A stretch of DNA of 64,000 nucleotides from Virgibacillus sp. NKC19-3 (GTDB taxonomy: Bacteria; Bacillota; Bacilli; Bacillales; Amphibacillaceae): contig NZ_JAGYHC010000001.1 of NCBI RefSeq assembly GCF_019837165.1, positions 186,001 through 250,000 on the forward strand, in the 5' to 3' direction. Below are positions 23,720 to 32,827 of the stretch, one piece after another (position 1 is the stretch's first letter; the number at the start of each line of letters is the position of its first letter). The translations under genes and the position numbers were made by a program. Under the pieces are notes generated by a model. That model ran no database searches. It was given only the letters and a program-made list of their open reading frames with translations, and was not told the DNA's origin.

Positions 23720-24092
23720 GATATAAACTGCGACGTAGTGTGCAATATTTGCCACCGTCCGGGATCGTTACGGGCAATCGCGGACCTTAGGGCACGGCCT
23801 CAGCCTCCTCGGAAGAAAACCGCTTCCTGCGGGGTCTTCGGACACGTGCTATTCCCGCAGGAGTCGATTGCCCTCCACTCACCCGGACTACTGACAGCAT
23901 GAAACTGCTTCGTTAATAATACAGTAAACTCACTACCAGCGGAGGAAACACATGTAGACTCCTGCGGGAGCAAAGGCCTAGGTGAGACCTCGAAGTGCGT
24001 TAGCATGAGAGGGCTCACCAGCCGCCCGCGGAAAGCGAAATGTATTACCGGAGCGGGGGCATCATACTTCAAGTTACGTCGCAGTTTATATC
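23720..24092. mobile_element. MITE-like non-coding repeat, copy 2 (inverted)
   Basis: This 373-bp element is bounded by perfect 18-bp inverted repeats, GATATAAACTGCGACGTA (23720-23737) and TACGTCGCAGTTTATATC (24075-24092). Most of its length matches copy 1 at 8449-8785 in reverse complement. It has an extra segment of roughly 35-40 bases near 23960-24000. It has no coding capacity I can support. It lies between the rplQ terminator and ecfA1, so any ecfA1 promoter lies in the remaining 60 bases or inside the element. Confidence 0.78.
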
Positions 24093-24154
24093 GTGTGTGT
24101 CAAAAGCAACAAGGGTAGGAAAGGTTAAGCGGGAGTGCTGGAGGAGGAGCGCCG

Positions 24155-24994
24155 ATGAGGGGAAGGTTAATAGAGTTCAGAAATGTGTCGTTTCGTTATG
24201 GAGACGACCAACCCTGGGTATTGAAGAATTGTTCATTTGATATATATGATAAAGAATGGGTTGCGATTATTGGCCATAACGGTTCTGGCAAATCGACGAT
24301 TGCGAAACTGCTGAATGGGTTATTATTTCCCCAGGAGGGTGAAATCGTAATCAATGGTCAGACAGTAAACCAAGCATCTATTTGGGATATTCGCAGGGAT
24401 GTGGGGATGGTTTTCCAGAATCCGGATAATCAATTTGTTGGAACTACCGTACAGGATGATGTGGCCTTTGGAATGGAAAATCGAGGTGTTATGCGAGAGG
24501 AAATGGTGCGGCGTATTGATGAAACATTAAGGGCAGTTGGAATGAATGACTACGTGCTAACTGAGCCGCATCGTCTTTCAGGTGGACAAAAGCAACGGGT
24601 GGCGATTGCAAGTGTATTAGCTATTTCCCCAAAAGTGCTAATTTTAGATGAGGCTACTGCTATGCTTGATCCACAAGGACGCAAGGAAATAATGGAGGCC
24701 GTTTCTGCTGTTCAGAAGCGAAACGATCTATCATTAATTACAATCACCCATGACTTGCGGGAGGTTGTCCAAGCTGAGCGAGTTATTGTGATGAACGATG
24801 GTGAAGTTTGGGACGAGGCTACACCACGTCAAATCTTCTCAAAACGAGAAGCCCTTCAAAAAATTGGGCTAGACGTTCCATTGGTGGCCATGTTAGCAGA
24901 TGAACTTCAAACAGCAGGTGTCAAGCTAAGTAAAGAACCGTTAGATCATGAGGAATTGGTGGAGGATTTATGGACATTACATTCACAAACGTGA
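24155..24994 (+). CDS. ecfA1: ECF transporter ATPase A1
   Basis: This is one of two ABC ATPases that power energy-coupling-factor transporters, which import vitamins and trace metals using interchangeable S components. The 279 residues show Walker [11 protein letters not shown]-loop [13 protein letters not shown], signature LSGGQKQR, Walker [12 protein letters not shown] and the switch histidine in ITHD. The start follows GGAGGAGG. It overlaps ecfA2 by 25 bases. No S component is encoded nearby, as expected for a shared module. Confidence 0.95.
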   Translation: MRGRLIEFRNVSFRYGDDQPWVLKNCSFDIYDKEWVAIIGHNGSGKSTIAKLLNGLLFPQEGEIVINGQTVNQASIWDIRRDVGMVFQNPDNQFVGTTVQDDVAFGMENRGVMREEMVRRIDETLRAVGMNDYVLTEPHRLSGGQKQRVAIASVLAISPKVLILDEATAMLDPQGRKEIMEAVSAVQKRNDLSLITITHDLREVVQAERVIVMNDGEVWDEATPRQIFSKREALQKIGLDVPLVAMLADELQTAGVKLSKEPLDHEELVEDLWTLHSQT

Positions 24995-25839
24995 GCTACA
25001 TCTATCAGCGTCAATCTCCGTTTGCCCATAAGGCGATTGATGATTTATCATTTCACATTCCCTCCGGTTCCTATGTTGCGATTATTGGCCACACGGGTTC
25101 CGGCAAGTCGACGATCATTCAGCATTTAAATGGCTTGATCCGCCCAAGTGAAGGGGAAGTCTCCGTTGGCGATTTTCATCTAACAAGTGAGCACAAACCC
25201 CGTAATATGAAAGAATTGCGAAGTCGCGTTGGCGTTGTTTTTCAATACCCCGAGCATCAGTTATTTGAAGAAACGGTGGAAAAAGATATAGCATTTGGTC
25301 CGGAAAACTTCGGTGTCTCCAAAGATGAAATTGCGAGGCGTATCAAAGAAATAACGCCCGCCGTTGGCCTTTCAGAGAAATTGCTTCAGCGATCTCCATT
25401 TGACTTGAGTGGTGGGCAAATGCGCAGAGTTGCTATTGCAGGTGTACTGGCGGTCAAACCGGATATTCTTGTACTTGATGAGCCCACGGCAGGACTGGAT
25501 CCACGAGGGCAAAAGGAAATGATGGATATGTTTTATCAACTCCATCAGGAACAGGAATTAACAACGGTTCTTGTCACACACAGCATGGAAGATGCCTTAC
25601 ATTACGCAGACCATGTCATCATTTTAAATGAAGGTACGAAATATATGGAAGGAAGACCGGAGGACGTATTTACGCAAAAGGAAGTACTCCATCAGGTTCA
25701 ACTTGATGTACCGGAGATCATCCAATTCTTACATTTATTTGAAGCAACATTTGGGGAAGAGATTGCCTTTAAAAAGCAATCGATAACCGAAATAGCACAA
25801 TCGATTCAGCATGTTCTAAACGGGGAGGGCCCCTCATGA
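24970..25839 (+). CDS. ecfA2: ECF transporter ATPase A2
   Basis: The second ABC ATPase of the ECF module has 289 residues. Motifs are Walker [11 protein letters not shown]-loop [13 protein letters not shown], signature LSGGQMRR, Walker [13 protein letters not shown] and the switch histidine in VTHS. It pairs with EcfA1 as a heterodimer bound to EcfT. Its start lies inside ecfA1 behind GGTGGAGGA, and its stop overlaps ecfT by four bases, so the three genes are translationally coupled. Confidence 0.95.
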   Translation: MDITFTNVSYIYQRQSPFAHKAIDDLSFHIPSGSYVAIIGHTGSGKSTIIQHLNGLIRPSEGEVSVGDFHLTSEHKPRNMKELRSRVGVVFQYPEHQLFEETVEKDIAFGPENFGVSKDEIARRIKEITPAVGLSEKLLQRSPFDLSGGQMRRVAIAGVLAVKPDILVLDEPTAGLDPRGQKEMMDMFYQLHQEQELTTVLVTHSMEDALHYADHVIILNEGTKYMEGRPEDVFTQKEVLHQVQLDVPEIIQFLHLFEATFGEEIAFKKQSITEIAQSIQHVLNGEGPS

Positions 25840-26639
25840 ACAACGCCTTGATTATCGGTCAGTATGTTCCAGGTAACTCACTTATTCACCGGTTGGATCC
25901 GAGAACGAAAATGACAATTATCTTCTTTTTTGTCATTATTGTATTCTTTGCAAACAATATTTTAAGCTATGGGATCTTACTTGCCTTTGCCGCAAGCAGC
26001 GTGTTTACCTCCCGCGTCCCGATTCGCTTTATCATGAAAGGATTAACACCAGTTTGGTTCCTGATTATATTTACCTTTATACTGCACTTATTTGTTACGA
26101 ATGAAGGAAAACTCCTTGTTGATCTTTTTATTGTTAAAATATATGCCGGTGGTGTTATCCAAGGGCTCGCTATTTCGCTCCGGTTTTTCCTGCTTATCGT
26201 AGTGACCTCTTTATTAACATTAACGACAACACCGATAGAGATTACGGACGCGATTGAGGATATGCTTCACCCCTTGAAAAAATTCAAATTTCCGGTGCAT
26301 GAGCTTGCTTTGATGATGTCGATTTCCTTAAGGTTTATCCCCACACTTATGCAGGAGACGGATAAAATATCAAAAGCACAGGCCTCGCGTGGGGTAGATT
26401 TTCGAACAGGTCCTATTAAAGAGCGGGTGAAGGCTGTTGTGCCATTGCTAATTCCGCTGTTCGTCAGTGCATTTAAACGGGCGGAGGAATTGGCTATGGC
26501 CATGGAAGCGCGCGGTTATCAAGGTGGAGAAGGAAGAACGAAACTAAGGCAGTTGAAAGTGAAGAAACGGGATATAGGCGTCTACCTGTTATTTGCCTTT
26601 GTACTTATCATTTTATTTACTACAAGAAGTTACACGTAA
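25836..26639 (+). CDS. ecfT: ECF transporter transmembrane scaffold EcfT
   Basis: EcfT is the membrane scaffold that connects the two ATPases to substrate-binding S components. The 267-residue protein has about five to six hydrophobic segments, for example [20 protein letters not shown]. The coupling-helix motifs of the family are seen as [11 protein letters not shown] and [10 protein letters not shown] (the Ala-Arg-Gly pair). It overlaps ecfA2 by ATGA and is followed 15 bases later by truA, a conserved gene order. Confidence 0.95.
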   Translation: MNNALIIGQYVPGNSLIHRLDPRTKMTIIFFFVIIVFFANNILSYGILLAFAASSVFTSRVPIRFIMKGLTPVWFLIIFTFILHLFVTNEGKLLVDLFIVKIYAGGVIQGLAISLRFFLLIVVTSLLTLTTTPIEITDAIEDMLHPLKKFKFPVHELALMMSISLRFIPTLMQETDKISKAQASRGVDFRTGPIKERVKAVVPLLIPLFVSAFKRAEELAMAMEARGYQGGEGRTKLRQLKVKKRDIGVYLLFAFVLIILFTTRSYT

Positions 26640-26654
26640 GAAAGGCTGATCGGT

Positions 26655-27401
26655 ATGCAAAAAGTAAAATGCATAATTACCTATGATGGATCCGGGTTTG
26701 CCGGCTTCCAGATTCAGCCTAAACAACGTACTGTGCAAGGGGAATTGGAAAAGGCATTAACCAAGATTCACAAGGGTTCCCATATACGTGTGCACCCCTC
26801 TGGAAGGACAGATACAGGTGTGCATGCGAAGCGTCAGACCATTCACTTTGAGACTTCCTATGACATTCCCGAGGTCAATTGGAAGCGTGCTATCAATACA
26901 CTATTGCCTTCGGATCTCCATGTGCAGGAAGTAACGTTAGTACCTACTTCATTTCACGCACGCTATGATGTGGTGGAGAAAGAATATCGCTATTATATAT
27001 GGAATGCAAAGGAACCGGATGTTTTTAAACGAAACTATTACTATCAGTTTCCCTATCATTTGGATATAGAAGCCATACAGAGGGCTTGCAGGCAGTTGGA
27101 GGGGGCGCATGATTTCACCGCGTTTTCCTCTGCCAAAGCCACGACAAAAGGAAGCAAGGAAAGAACGCTCTATCAGGTAACCTGTGAGAAGCATGGTAGT
27201 GAATTGGAATTTATTTTTCGCGGAAGCGGCTTTTTATATAATATGGTGCGGATTATCGTTGGCGTGTTACTCGACATCGGGCAAGGACGTCGTGAAACTG
27301 CGGATATTGCAGCGTTACTGGCTAGTAAAGATCGCCGACTTGTTGGTGAAACTATACCACCACAAGGCTTGTATTTATGGGATGTCAAATATGAAGAATA
27401 A
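26655..27401 (+). CDS. truA: tRNA pseudouridine(38-40) synthase
   Basis: TruA converts uridines 38-40 in the tRNA anticodon stem to pseudouridine. The 248 residues contain the catalytic aspartate in GRTDTGVHA near residue 53 and the conserved segment RGSGFLYNMVRIIVG in the C-terminal half. A GAAAGGCTG site lies upstream. It lies between ecfT and rplM as in B. subtilis. Confidence 0.96.
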   Translation: MQKVKCIITYDGSGFAGFQIQPKQRTVQGELEKALTKIHKGSHIRVHPSGRTDTGVHAKRQTIHFETSYDIPEVNWKRAINTLLPSDLHVQEVTLVPTSFHARYDVVEKEYRYYIWNAKEPDVFKRNYYYQFPYHLDIEAIQRACRQLEGAHDFTAFSSAKATTKGSKERTLYQVTCEKHGSELEFIFRGSGFLYNMVRIIVGVLLDIGQGRRETADIAALLASKDRRLVGETIPPQGLYLWDVKYEE

Positions 27402-27426
27402 AAAGATGGGTAATCGCGAATTTTTC

Positions 27427-27570
27427 TTGACAAACCCCAGTGTTATAGGGTAAGATGATCTATGGCAATTTATTTCTAAACCACGATTAGCCCCGGAATC
27501 TAATTGTGTTGAAATATACGAATAAAAAATTTGAAACGAACGAATGAATGAATTATGGAGGGAAATAATC
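27427..27570 (+). promoter_or_regulatory. rplM promoter and L13-type leader
   Basis: TTGACA (27427-27432) and TAAGAT (27451-27456) are 18 bases apart, giving a SigA promoter. The following leader of roughly 105 bases reaches the rplM start. In Bacillus relatives this place holds the L13 leader RNA, thought to give L13 feedback control. I infer the same here from position and did not match the consensus structure base by base. Confidence 0.6.
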
Positions 27571-28008
27571 ATGGGCACAACTTTCATGGCGAATGAAGCG
27601 AATATCGAACGCAAATGGTTGGTTGTGGATGCTGAGGGCCAGCGTCTAGGACGCTTATCAAGTGAAGTGGCTAAGATTCTTCGCGGCAAGCATAAGGCAA
27701 CCTACACACCACATGCGGATACTGGTGATCATGTTATCATCATTAACGCTGATAAAATTGAACTAACCGGAAATAAAATGACGGACAAAAAATATTACCG
27801 CCATACAGGTTATGCAGGTGGTATCAAAGAACGTAATGCAGAAGAGATGCGTACCAAATATCCTGAGCAGATGTTGGAGCGTGCTGTTAAAGGGATGCTT
27901 CCTAATGGTCCGCTAGGCCGTAAAATGGGCAAGAAACTGCATGTATTTAGAGGCGCTGAGCATAATCATCAAGCACAACAACCGCAGGACTATGAGCTTC
28001 GCGGATAA
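27571..28008 (+). CDS. rplM: 50S ribosomal protein L13
   Basis: L13 is an early assembly protein of the 50S subunit. I use the ATG at 27571, 7-8 bases after GGAGGGA, giving the standard 145 residues ([20 protein letters not shown]). An in-frame ATG at 27544 lies upstream of that site and is rejected. Conserved segments are [17 protein letters not shown] and [10 protein letters not shown]. It forms an operon with rpsI, 18 bases downstream. Confidence 0.97.
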   Translation: MGTTFMANEANIERKWLVVDAEGQRLGRLSSEVAKILRGKHKATYTPHADTGDHVIIINADKIELTGNKMTDKKYYRHTGYAGGIKERNAEEMRTKYPEQMLERAVKGMLPNGPLGRKMGKKLHVFRGAEHNHQAQQPQDYELRG

Positions 28009-28026
28009 CAAAAGGAGGTAACATAA

Positions 28027-28419
28027 TTGGCACAAGTACAATATTACGGTACAGGCCGTCGTAAGAGATCAACTGCACGTGTACGCTTAGTACCAGGCAC
28101 TGGAAATGTGAAAATCAATGGTCGTGATGCAAAAGACTATTTTCCATATGAAACGCAACTGCTTATTTTGAATCAGCCACTTGCGCTTACAGAAACGCAA
28201 GGAACTTATGACGTCTTAGTAAACGTTCATGGTGGAGGATTTACTGGACAGGCTGGAGCTATCCGTCACGGTGTTGCCCGTGCGCTTCTAGAGGCAGATC
28301 CGGATTATCGTACGCCTCTTAAAGCAGAAGGCTACCTGACTCGTGACCCACGTATGACTGAGCGTAAGAAATATGGACTTAAAGGTGCAAGACGTGCACC
28401 ACAGTTCTCAAAGCGTTAA
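28027..28419 (+). CDS. rpsI: 30S ribosomal protein S9
   Basis: S9 reaches the P-site tRNA with its C-terminal tail, ending here in the conserved FSKR. The 130 residues begin at TTG behind AAAGGAGG and include [16 protein letters not shown] and the C-terminal [17 protein letters not shown]. The last codons and the stop are part of the 16-bp attachment repeat of the ICE, so integration leaves the coding sequence unchanged but removes its native downstream sequence. Confidence 0.98.
   Translation: MAQVQYYGTGRRKRSTARVRLVPGTGNVKINGRDAKDYFPYETQLLILNQPLALTETQGTYDVLVNVHGGGFTGQAGAIRHGVARALLEADPDYRTPLKAEGYLTRDPRMTERKKYGLKGARRAPQFSKR
28404..28419 (+). repeat. Left attachment site of the ICE
   Basis: GTTCTCAAAGCGTTAA spans the last codons and stop of rpsI. 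An identical copy lies at 58648-58663. The integrase gene lies next to it, as expected for a site-specific element. Confidence 0.9.
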
Positions 28420-28487
28420 TAGAAACATTGATATATCAACGTTGGCAACCAATTTGTGGTGCAAATTGGTGCAAATCAACGTTAATA

Positions 28488-29528
28488 TTATAAAGTGTTT
28501 AAAAGGTTTAAGGCATCAGCATCTTGCTGGTGCTTTTTTTCTGGCATTAATTCCAAATAATAATTTTGTGTCGTATGAATATCAACATGTCCTAAACGCT
28601 TAGAAACATAAACAATGTCAATATCTTGTGAAAATAAAAATGACGCATGAGTATCCCGCAATCCATGAAAAGTTGTTTTTTCAATATCAAGTTCATTTAG
28701 TAATTCAGCCAATTGTTGAGATTGTTTGAATCCCCAAAAATTAAAGATATATCCATTATCTTTTACTTTTATTTTTTTCAAAACGTCGTATACGTCTTTA
28801 TTTATGGATATATCACGTTTTGAATTTTTGGTTTTTAAAGAAGTATCATCAGAGGTAGGACTAATTGAGCCTCTCACTTTAATACCATATTCAAACAAAT
28901 TTTCTGGTCGAATTGCAAGAAGTTCTCCTCTTCTCATCCCCGTTTCTAAAGCTACTAATACCAATGCATTAAATTCAACATTTGAATGTTCAATAACGTA
29001 TTTACGCAACTTCTTTAAATCTGTAATAGATAGGGGTTTGTTTCTTTTTGGTGGTACTTCCCCGCGATCTTTTAAAAGATGTGCAAAATCATTAGTTATA
29101 TACCCTCGAGCATAGGCATCACGTAAAGATGTTCTAATTTTGAGTATGACTTCATGTGTTGTTTTTCGGGAATGTGTCTCAGCATATTCATCAATTTTTT
29201 CTTGAACCAGAATATCATTTAAATCTTGTAATTCAATCTCTTTAAATAAATTTCTGATTATCGCAAGCGTTTTTTCGTAATTTTGAAATGTTGTCTCTCT
29301 AATGTCTTTTCTTTTAACGACATATAGCCAATTTTCAAAGAAATCTGCAAAGGTTGTTGTTCTTTGTGCAAGTTGTTTTCCATTTCCTTTAGCTAACTCG
29401 GTTTGTAAAGTCCATAATTTAGCATCTTTTCTTGTGTCGAAAGTTTTTGTGATTCTATCATATTTCCCATTTTTATAAAGGGAGACAACAGCTCGCCAAG
29501 ACTTGCCTCTTTTTTGAATGCTAGCCAT
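28488..29528 (-). CDS. int: ICE tyrosine integrase
   Basis: This tyrosine recombinase integrates and excises the element at the 3' end of rpsI. The 346 residues comprise an N-terminal arm-binding region (IQKRGKSWRAVVSLYKNGKYDR), a core-binding SAM-like domain (DFFENWLYVVKRKD) and a catalytic domain. The catalytic residues visible are Arg in ETGMRRGEL, His-x-x-Arg in HGLRDTHAS, His in LGHVDIHTT and the Tyr in TQNYY. It lies 69 bases from the attachment repeat and points towards it. It is shorter than Tn916 Int and resembles phage-type integrases of rpsI-specific elements. Confidence 0.95.
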   Translation of the reverse strand: MASIQKRGKSWRAVVSLYKNGKYDRITKTFDTRKDAKLWTLQTELAKGNGKQLAQRTTTFADFFENWLYVVKRKDIRETTFQNYEKTLAIIRNLFKEIELQDLNDILVQEKIDEYAETHSRKTTHEVILKIRTSLRDAYARGYITNDFAHLLKDRGEVPPKRNKPLSITDLKKLRKYVIEHSNVEFNALVLVALETGMRRGELLAIRPENLFEYGIKVRGSISPTSDDTSLKTKNSKRDISINKDVYDVLKKIKVKDNGYIFNFWGFKQSQQLAELLNELDIEKTTFHGLRDTHASFLFSQDIDIVYVSKRLGHVDIHTTQNYYLELMPEKKHQQDADALNLLNTL

Positions 29529-29617
29529 TTATCAATTTCCTTTCAGAAAGTTGATAGACAGCAAAATGAATACATGTTTATCTTATGATGGTTTTGCTAA
29601 TCTATCAACAAATTAGT

Positions 29618-29809
29618 TTAGGTAATTGAATACTTTTTAACGAAAGATACTAATTCATCAATAATAAAACGTTCTTGCCTTCCGATCATGAACCGTTTTA
29701 AATCACTGTGTGATCGGATGTGTTTATCAAAGGACTTAGGATCGATTCCTAAAAAGTCAGCAGCTTGTTCTCGTGTTAATAAAAATGGATAATATAAGTT
29801 TTTCTGCAT
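29618..29809 (-). CDS. xis: Excisionase-like DNA-binding protein
   Basis: This 63-residue protein lies directly upstream of int on the same strand. Its N-terminal half, FLLTREQAADFLGIDPKSFDKHI, reads as a MerR/excisionase winged helix-turn-helix like Tn916 Xis. The ATG at 29809 follows AAGGTGA by five bases; a preceding TTG is in frame but too close. Excisionases bend the element ends and direct the integrase to excision. Identification is by position and motif. Confidence 0.8.
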   Translation of the reverse strand: MQKNLYYPFLLTREQAADFLGIDPKSFDKHIRSHSDLKRFMIGRQERFIIDELVSFVKKYSIT

Positions 29810-30272
29810 CAAATCACCTTCATTATGGTTTTTGTTAGCGATTTAGCGAACCTTCTAATTAATGATTTAATATAAAGCTAAAAATCAGATGGCTGCTGGT
29901 TACAGCTCCACGAGAATTTCACTCCTGCAAGTATTTCTTCCAGCCCTATTCATTGCTTGCGACGCTTTGCACGCTCGAACCATGACGATAGGGGAGTATC
30001 ATTATCCAAACTGATGGGTCATCGCCAGTAATCCACCACGATTACATGAGACAAAGTATGTATCGCTCATTCCATTTTGGAAGTCTTGGCGTACTTGTCA
30101 AATAGCTAGCCATCAGTAAAATGTATCTGATTTTAGTATTATTCATTTGTCAAAGAACATTGGCTTATCAGCCTATCTAAATATACTGGAAACAGTATGC
30201 TTGGATAGAATGACAAACTTATAGTCAGGAAGCGTGTAACGCTCCAACACGCTTCCAAAGCTGGTAACGTGA
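29810..30272. other. Unexplained 460-base non-coding stretch between xis and orf8
   Basis: I see no supportable gene here. AAAATCAGAT near 29881 and ATCTGATTTT near 30127 are inverted copies about 240 bases apart and could bound a small inserted element or a folded RNA. A perfect 10-bp stem, GGAAGCGTGT (30228-30237) with ACACGCTTCC (30247-30256), lies just after the end of orf8 on the minus strand and may act as its terminator, although no long T run follows. Confidence 0.4.
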
Positions 30273-30503
30273 TTATTTGATTTCAAAGGATAAAATTTTA
30301 GTAATCAATCGGGTTTGTATTTTACCTCGCAGCACTTCATCCACGACCATGTATTGATTCCCATATTCATCCTTCATGGGACGGAGAGAGCGTTTTGTAA
30401 TATATCCTCGATAGTGTTTGACAATGTAGTTAATTGCTTCTGTATCACCGTCCGTTGCCTGTACGATAAGAGAAAAGGGAACCGTAAGATAAGTTGTTTT
30501 CAT
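30273..30503 (-). CDS. Tn916 Orf8-like helix-turn-helix protein
   Basis: The product has 76 residues, the same length I recall for Tn916 Orf8. It is annotated in that family as a small helix-turn-helix protein that works with Orf7. Conserved-looking segments are VQATDGDTEAINYIVKHYRGYI and DEYGNQYMVVDEVLRGKIQTRLI. I use the ATG at 30503, 8 bases after AAGGAG; it overlaps the orf7 stop as ATGA, so expression is coupled. In Tn916 these genes promote transcription of xis and int. Confidence 0.85.
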   Translation of the reverse strand: MKTTYLTVPFSLIVQATDGDTEAINYIVKHYRGYITKRSLRPMKDEYGNQYMVVDEVLRGKIQTRLITKILSFEIK

Positions 30504-30922
30504 TCGGCATGCTCCTTCATACATTTTTTAATAAAGGCTAGTCCACTGGTTCGGTGACGGTAAACTGTCGAACGATTGACTTTTAATAGTTCTGCAATTT
30601 CTGTGTCGCTCATATCCATAAAGTAATACAACAAAATGATGTTTCTTTTTTTATTTGTCAGATTCCTCAAGGCTTCACTTAACAAGTCATTTTCCACACC
30701 AATGATTAACCCATATAATGTGAACATTTGTAAATCAGTGGCATAGTGATCGACAGTAGAGAACTGATTGATAAGATAATCTCCTGTATCAGAGAAGGAA
30801 ACTTCATGTTTTGAAATTCTTGATAGGTGTCTGAAATAATCTATACGTTCATCTTCCATCCCACGTTTACAAAGGTAATCAAATTGATTTTCTATCGTTG
30901 CTTGATAAGAAGATGGTTTCAT
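30500..30922 (-). CDS. Tn916 Orf7-like sigma-70 family regulator
   Basis: The start at 30922 follows GAAAGGGGGTG and gives 140 residues (MKPSSYQATIENQFDYLCKRG), the length of Tn916 Orf7. A longer open frame upstream is not supported. The C-terminal region is a sigma region 4-like helix-turn-helix (LYYFMDMSDTEIAELLKVNRSTVYRHRT). In Tn916 this regulator with Orf8 turns on excision genes. The upstream leader here has a small peptide gene, a terminator hairpin and a possible stem covering the ribosome binding site. Confidence 0.88.
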   Translation of the reverse strand: MKPSSYQATIENQFDYLCKRGMEDERIDYFRHLSRISKHEVSFSDTGDYLINQFSTVDHYATDLQMFTLYGLIIGVENDLLSEALRNLTNKKRNIILLYYFMDMSDTEIAELLKVNRSTVYRHRTSGLAFIKKCMKEHAE

Positions 30923-30932
30923 TATTTTCACC

Positions 30933-31005
30933 CCCTTTCGTGTTATGAAAGGAAGTGAGCTATGCTCTTTTTTCTCCCTTTGTAGTAAGTCCCGATACGA
31001 AAGGG
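30933..31005 (-). promoter_or_regulatory. Inverted repeat that could mask the orf7 ribosome binding site
   Basis: On the transcribed (minus) strand CCCTTTCGT-type sequence at 30997-31005 is complementary to ACGAAAGGG-type sequence at 30933-30941, a nine-base perfect match. The second arm includes the GGGGG of the orf7 ribosome binding site. Folding would hide it. Confidence 0.45.
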
Positions 31006-31059
31006 CGATTTGTTGCATTACTAGTAATAAAAATTTAAAAAAAGTTTTCAGGAAATAAA

Positions 31060-31102
31060 AAAACACATAAACAGATGATGATTCATTCTGTTTATGTGTT
31101 TT
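31060..31102 (-). terminator. Strong terminator hairpin ahead of orf7 (attenuator candidate)
   Basis: AAAACACATAAACAGA (31060-31075) and TCTGTTTATGTGTTTT (31087-31102) are perfect 16-base arms with an 11-base loop. On the minus strand the hairpin is followed by a run of T. It lies between a small leader-peptide gene and orf7. Confidence 0.75.
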
Positions 31103-31122
31103 ATTAATTCTCTCTATATGTC

Positions 31123-31224
31123 CTAAAAAACCACATTTAAGGTTATTTTTATCCAATGTAGGTGAATCATCTTTTTTGACAAGATTTCAAAAAGCAAATA
31201 TTGCAGCTTAACAATATATTGCAT
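31123..31224 (-). CDS. Putative 33-residue leader peptide upstream of orf7
   Basis: This small open frame starts with ATG at 31224, eight bases after a perfect GGAGG (31237-31233), and encodes 33 mostly hydrophobic and basic residues (MQYIVKLQYLLFEIL...). It ends 20 bases before the terminator hairpin. The start region lies inside a perfect stem, ATGACG with CGTCAT (31223-31250 on the + strand). Position and size recall the Orf12 leader peptide of Tn916, which couples translation to read-through. The function is inference. Confidence 0.45.
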   Translation of the reverse strand: MQYIVKLQYLLFEILSKKMIHLHWIKITLNVVF

Positions 31225-31303
31225 GACGACTACCTCCTAACAGCCGTCATCTCATTGGAAAATGGAGATTCATACACCAGCTATCAATTCAGAACAAAAA
31301 GAG

Positions 31304-31330
31304 AGACGACAGCTATGTAAACCGTCGTCT
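31304..31330 (-). terminator. Small terminator on the minus strand
   Basis: AGACGAC (31304-31310) and GTCGTCT (31324-31330) form a 7-bp stem. On the minus strand it is followed by CTCTTTTTG. It would stop transcripts entering the orf7 control region from the cargo side. Confidence 0.45.
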
Positions 31331-31422
31331 GGGAAAAGGAGTATATTTTTAGGCATGAAGAAGGTACAGCCAGATAACAGTTTTTTTTATTGCTATCTGC
31401 CAGTAGCTTTTCTATGCAAATA

Positions 31423-31452
31423 TTCACAATTTGAACTGATTAACCATATAAT
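31423..31452 (+). promoter_or_regulatory. Promoter for orf9
   Basis: TTCACA (31423-31428) and TATAAT (31447-31452) are 18 bases apart on the + strand, about 60 bases upstream of orf9. A small stem, CCTGTT with AACAGG (about 31466-31485), lies between promoter and gene and could be an operator for the encoded repressor. Confidence 0.55.
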
Positions 31453-31514
31453 ACGTTTTTCTATACCTGTTTGCCATTTAACAGGAACAGTAAAATGTAT
31501 AGAGGTGGTTTATC

Positions 31515-31868
31515 ATGCGTAAAAAAGAAGATAAATATGATTTTAAAAAATTTGGACTTGCCATAAAAGAAGCCCGCATAAAACAAAATTTAACTAGGGA
31601 ACAGGTGGGATCATTGATAGAGATTGACCCACGTTATTTAACAAATATCGAGAACAAGGGACAGCACCCTAGCATACAGGTACTTTATGATCTTGTAACG
31701 TTACTTAATGTATCTGTAGATGAATTTTTTTTACCTGATATGAATACAGGTAAAAGCTCAAGACGTAGATTGGTAGAAAAACAGATGGACAATTTTACAG
31801 AAAAAGAGTTAATATTAATGGAATCTTTAGCAAATGGTATTAAGGAATCTAATGAGATGAAGGAATAA
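31515..31868 (+). CDS. Tn916 Orf9-like Cro/CI-type repressor
   Basis: This is a 117-residue helix-turn-helix protein of the XRE family, the same length as I recall for Tn916 Orf9. The helix-turn-helix covers about residues 13-65 ([38 protein letters not shown]). A GAGGTGG site precedes the ATG. It is divergent from orf7/orf8, and Orf9 is thought to repress the orf7 promoter in Tn916. It probably keeps the element quiet in the host chromosome. Confidence 0.88.
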   Translation: MRKKEDKYDFKKFGLAIKEARIKQNLTREQVGSLIEIDPRYLTNIENKGQHPSIQVLYDLVTLLNVSVDEFFLPDMNTGKSSRRRLVEKQMDNFTEKELILMESLANGIKESNEMKE

Positions 31869-31933
31869 TTGTTTCTTCATTTCATCAGATTTGTTTGAGA
31901 TACTGTATTTTAGAAAAAGGAATGTATATCTTT

Positions 31934-32797
31934 TTATTTCGACAATAGCCTTAATTTATCTGGATTCCAAACAAAGTATAAGTTATGTGCTACATTGCTC
32001 TTAATGTACATTAGCATTACACCGATAATTCCTTTTTTTGAACGCATAACTAGTCCTATTTGTCCGTTTATGTTTGAGAGTTCGATATTTACTCCTCCTG
32101 CATAATTAGGAGCCTTACGAATTAACCCAAGAAGAAGCCGAGCCACTTGATGTGATGATTCAATAGGATAAAGAGCTGCAGGAGCTTTGCCACCACCGTC
32201 AGAAACTAAAGTGACATCTTCAGAAAGCATAGAGACGACATTATCAATATGACCTTGTTCCAAAGCTACTAGGAACTGCCGCACCCATTCTTCATTATCA
32301 TTTTGAGCATTAATTGGCTCTTTAATGTCAATTCCCAACTTTCCTCTTGAGCGGCTAATTATCTTACGACAATTCTCTTCACTTTTATCAATTAACTCTG
32401 AAATGACAGCATATTCTAAGGAAAGAGCTTCACGAAGAACAAATACTGTACGTTCAATAGGAGATAACCTTTCAAGCAGTACAATTATGGCATATGATAA
32501 CAATTCATCCTGAGCAACCGATTCAAACGCTTCATCTATTGAGGTAGGTATTGGTTCGGGAAGCCATTGTCCAAAATAATGTTCCCGCTTTTTACGTGCT
32601 GATTTAAGTAAATCCAAACAGCGATTTGTTACCATTTTGCACAAGTACGCTTTCGGTTCAACCAAACGTTCTTGCTTTATGTCATGCAATTTTAGAAATA
32701 CATCCTGCACAACGTCCTCTGCATCAGCAGTAGACCCTGTTAGTTGATAAGCGAGCGTAAACAGTAGCCCTTTATACTGTCTGTATAATTCGTGCAT
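31934..32797 (-). CDS. ECF41-family sigma factor with SnoaL-like C-terminal domain
   Basis: The 287 residues begin with sigma region 2 (YKGLLFTLAYQLTGSTADAEDVVQDVFLKL) and region 4 (LERLSPIERTVFVLREALSLEYAVISELI). A C-terminal extension of about 110 residues related to the SnoaL fold follows. The motifs that mark ECF41 sigma factors are present: WLPEP after region 2, DGGGK in the extension and NPDKL at the C-terminus. In this family the extension controls activity in place of a separate anti-sigma factor. It lies 30 bases after the oxidoreductase gene, the usual partner type for ECF41. A matching promoter precedes that gene. Confidence 0.9.
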   Translation of the reverse strand: MHELYRQYKGLLFTLAYQLTGSTADAEDVVQDVFLKLHDIKQERLVEPKAYLCKMVTNRCLDLLKSARKKREHYFGQWLPEPIPTSIDEAFESVAQDELLSYAIIVLLERLSPIERTVFVLREALSLEYAVISELIDKSEENCRKIISRSRGKLGIDIKEPINAQNDNEEWVRQFLVALEQGHIDNVVSMLSEDVTLVSDGGGKAPAALYPIESSHQVARLLLGLIRKAPNYAGGVNIELSNINGQIGLVMRSKKGIIGVMLMYIKSNVAHNLYFVWNPDKLRLLSK

Positions 32798-32827
32798 CCT
32801 ATCCCTCCTCTATTTCCATTTTATGGT

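Noticed and set aside
30500-31156. Long form of the orf7 sigma-like protein (218 residues)
   Set aside because: The extra N-terminus runs through a terminator hairpin, and the start at 30922 has a good ribosome binding site and the family length.
31262-31522. Open frame upstream of orf9 on the + strand
   Set aside because: It has no ribosome binding site and lies across promoters and hairpins of the regulatory region.
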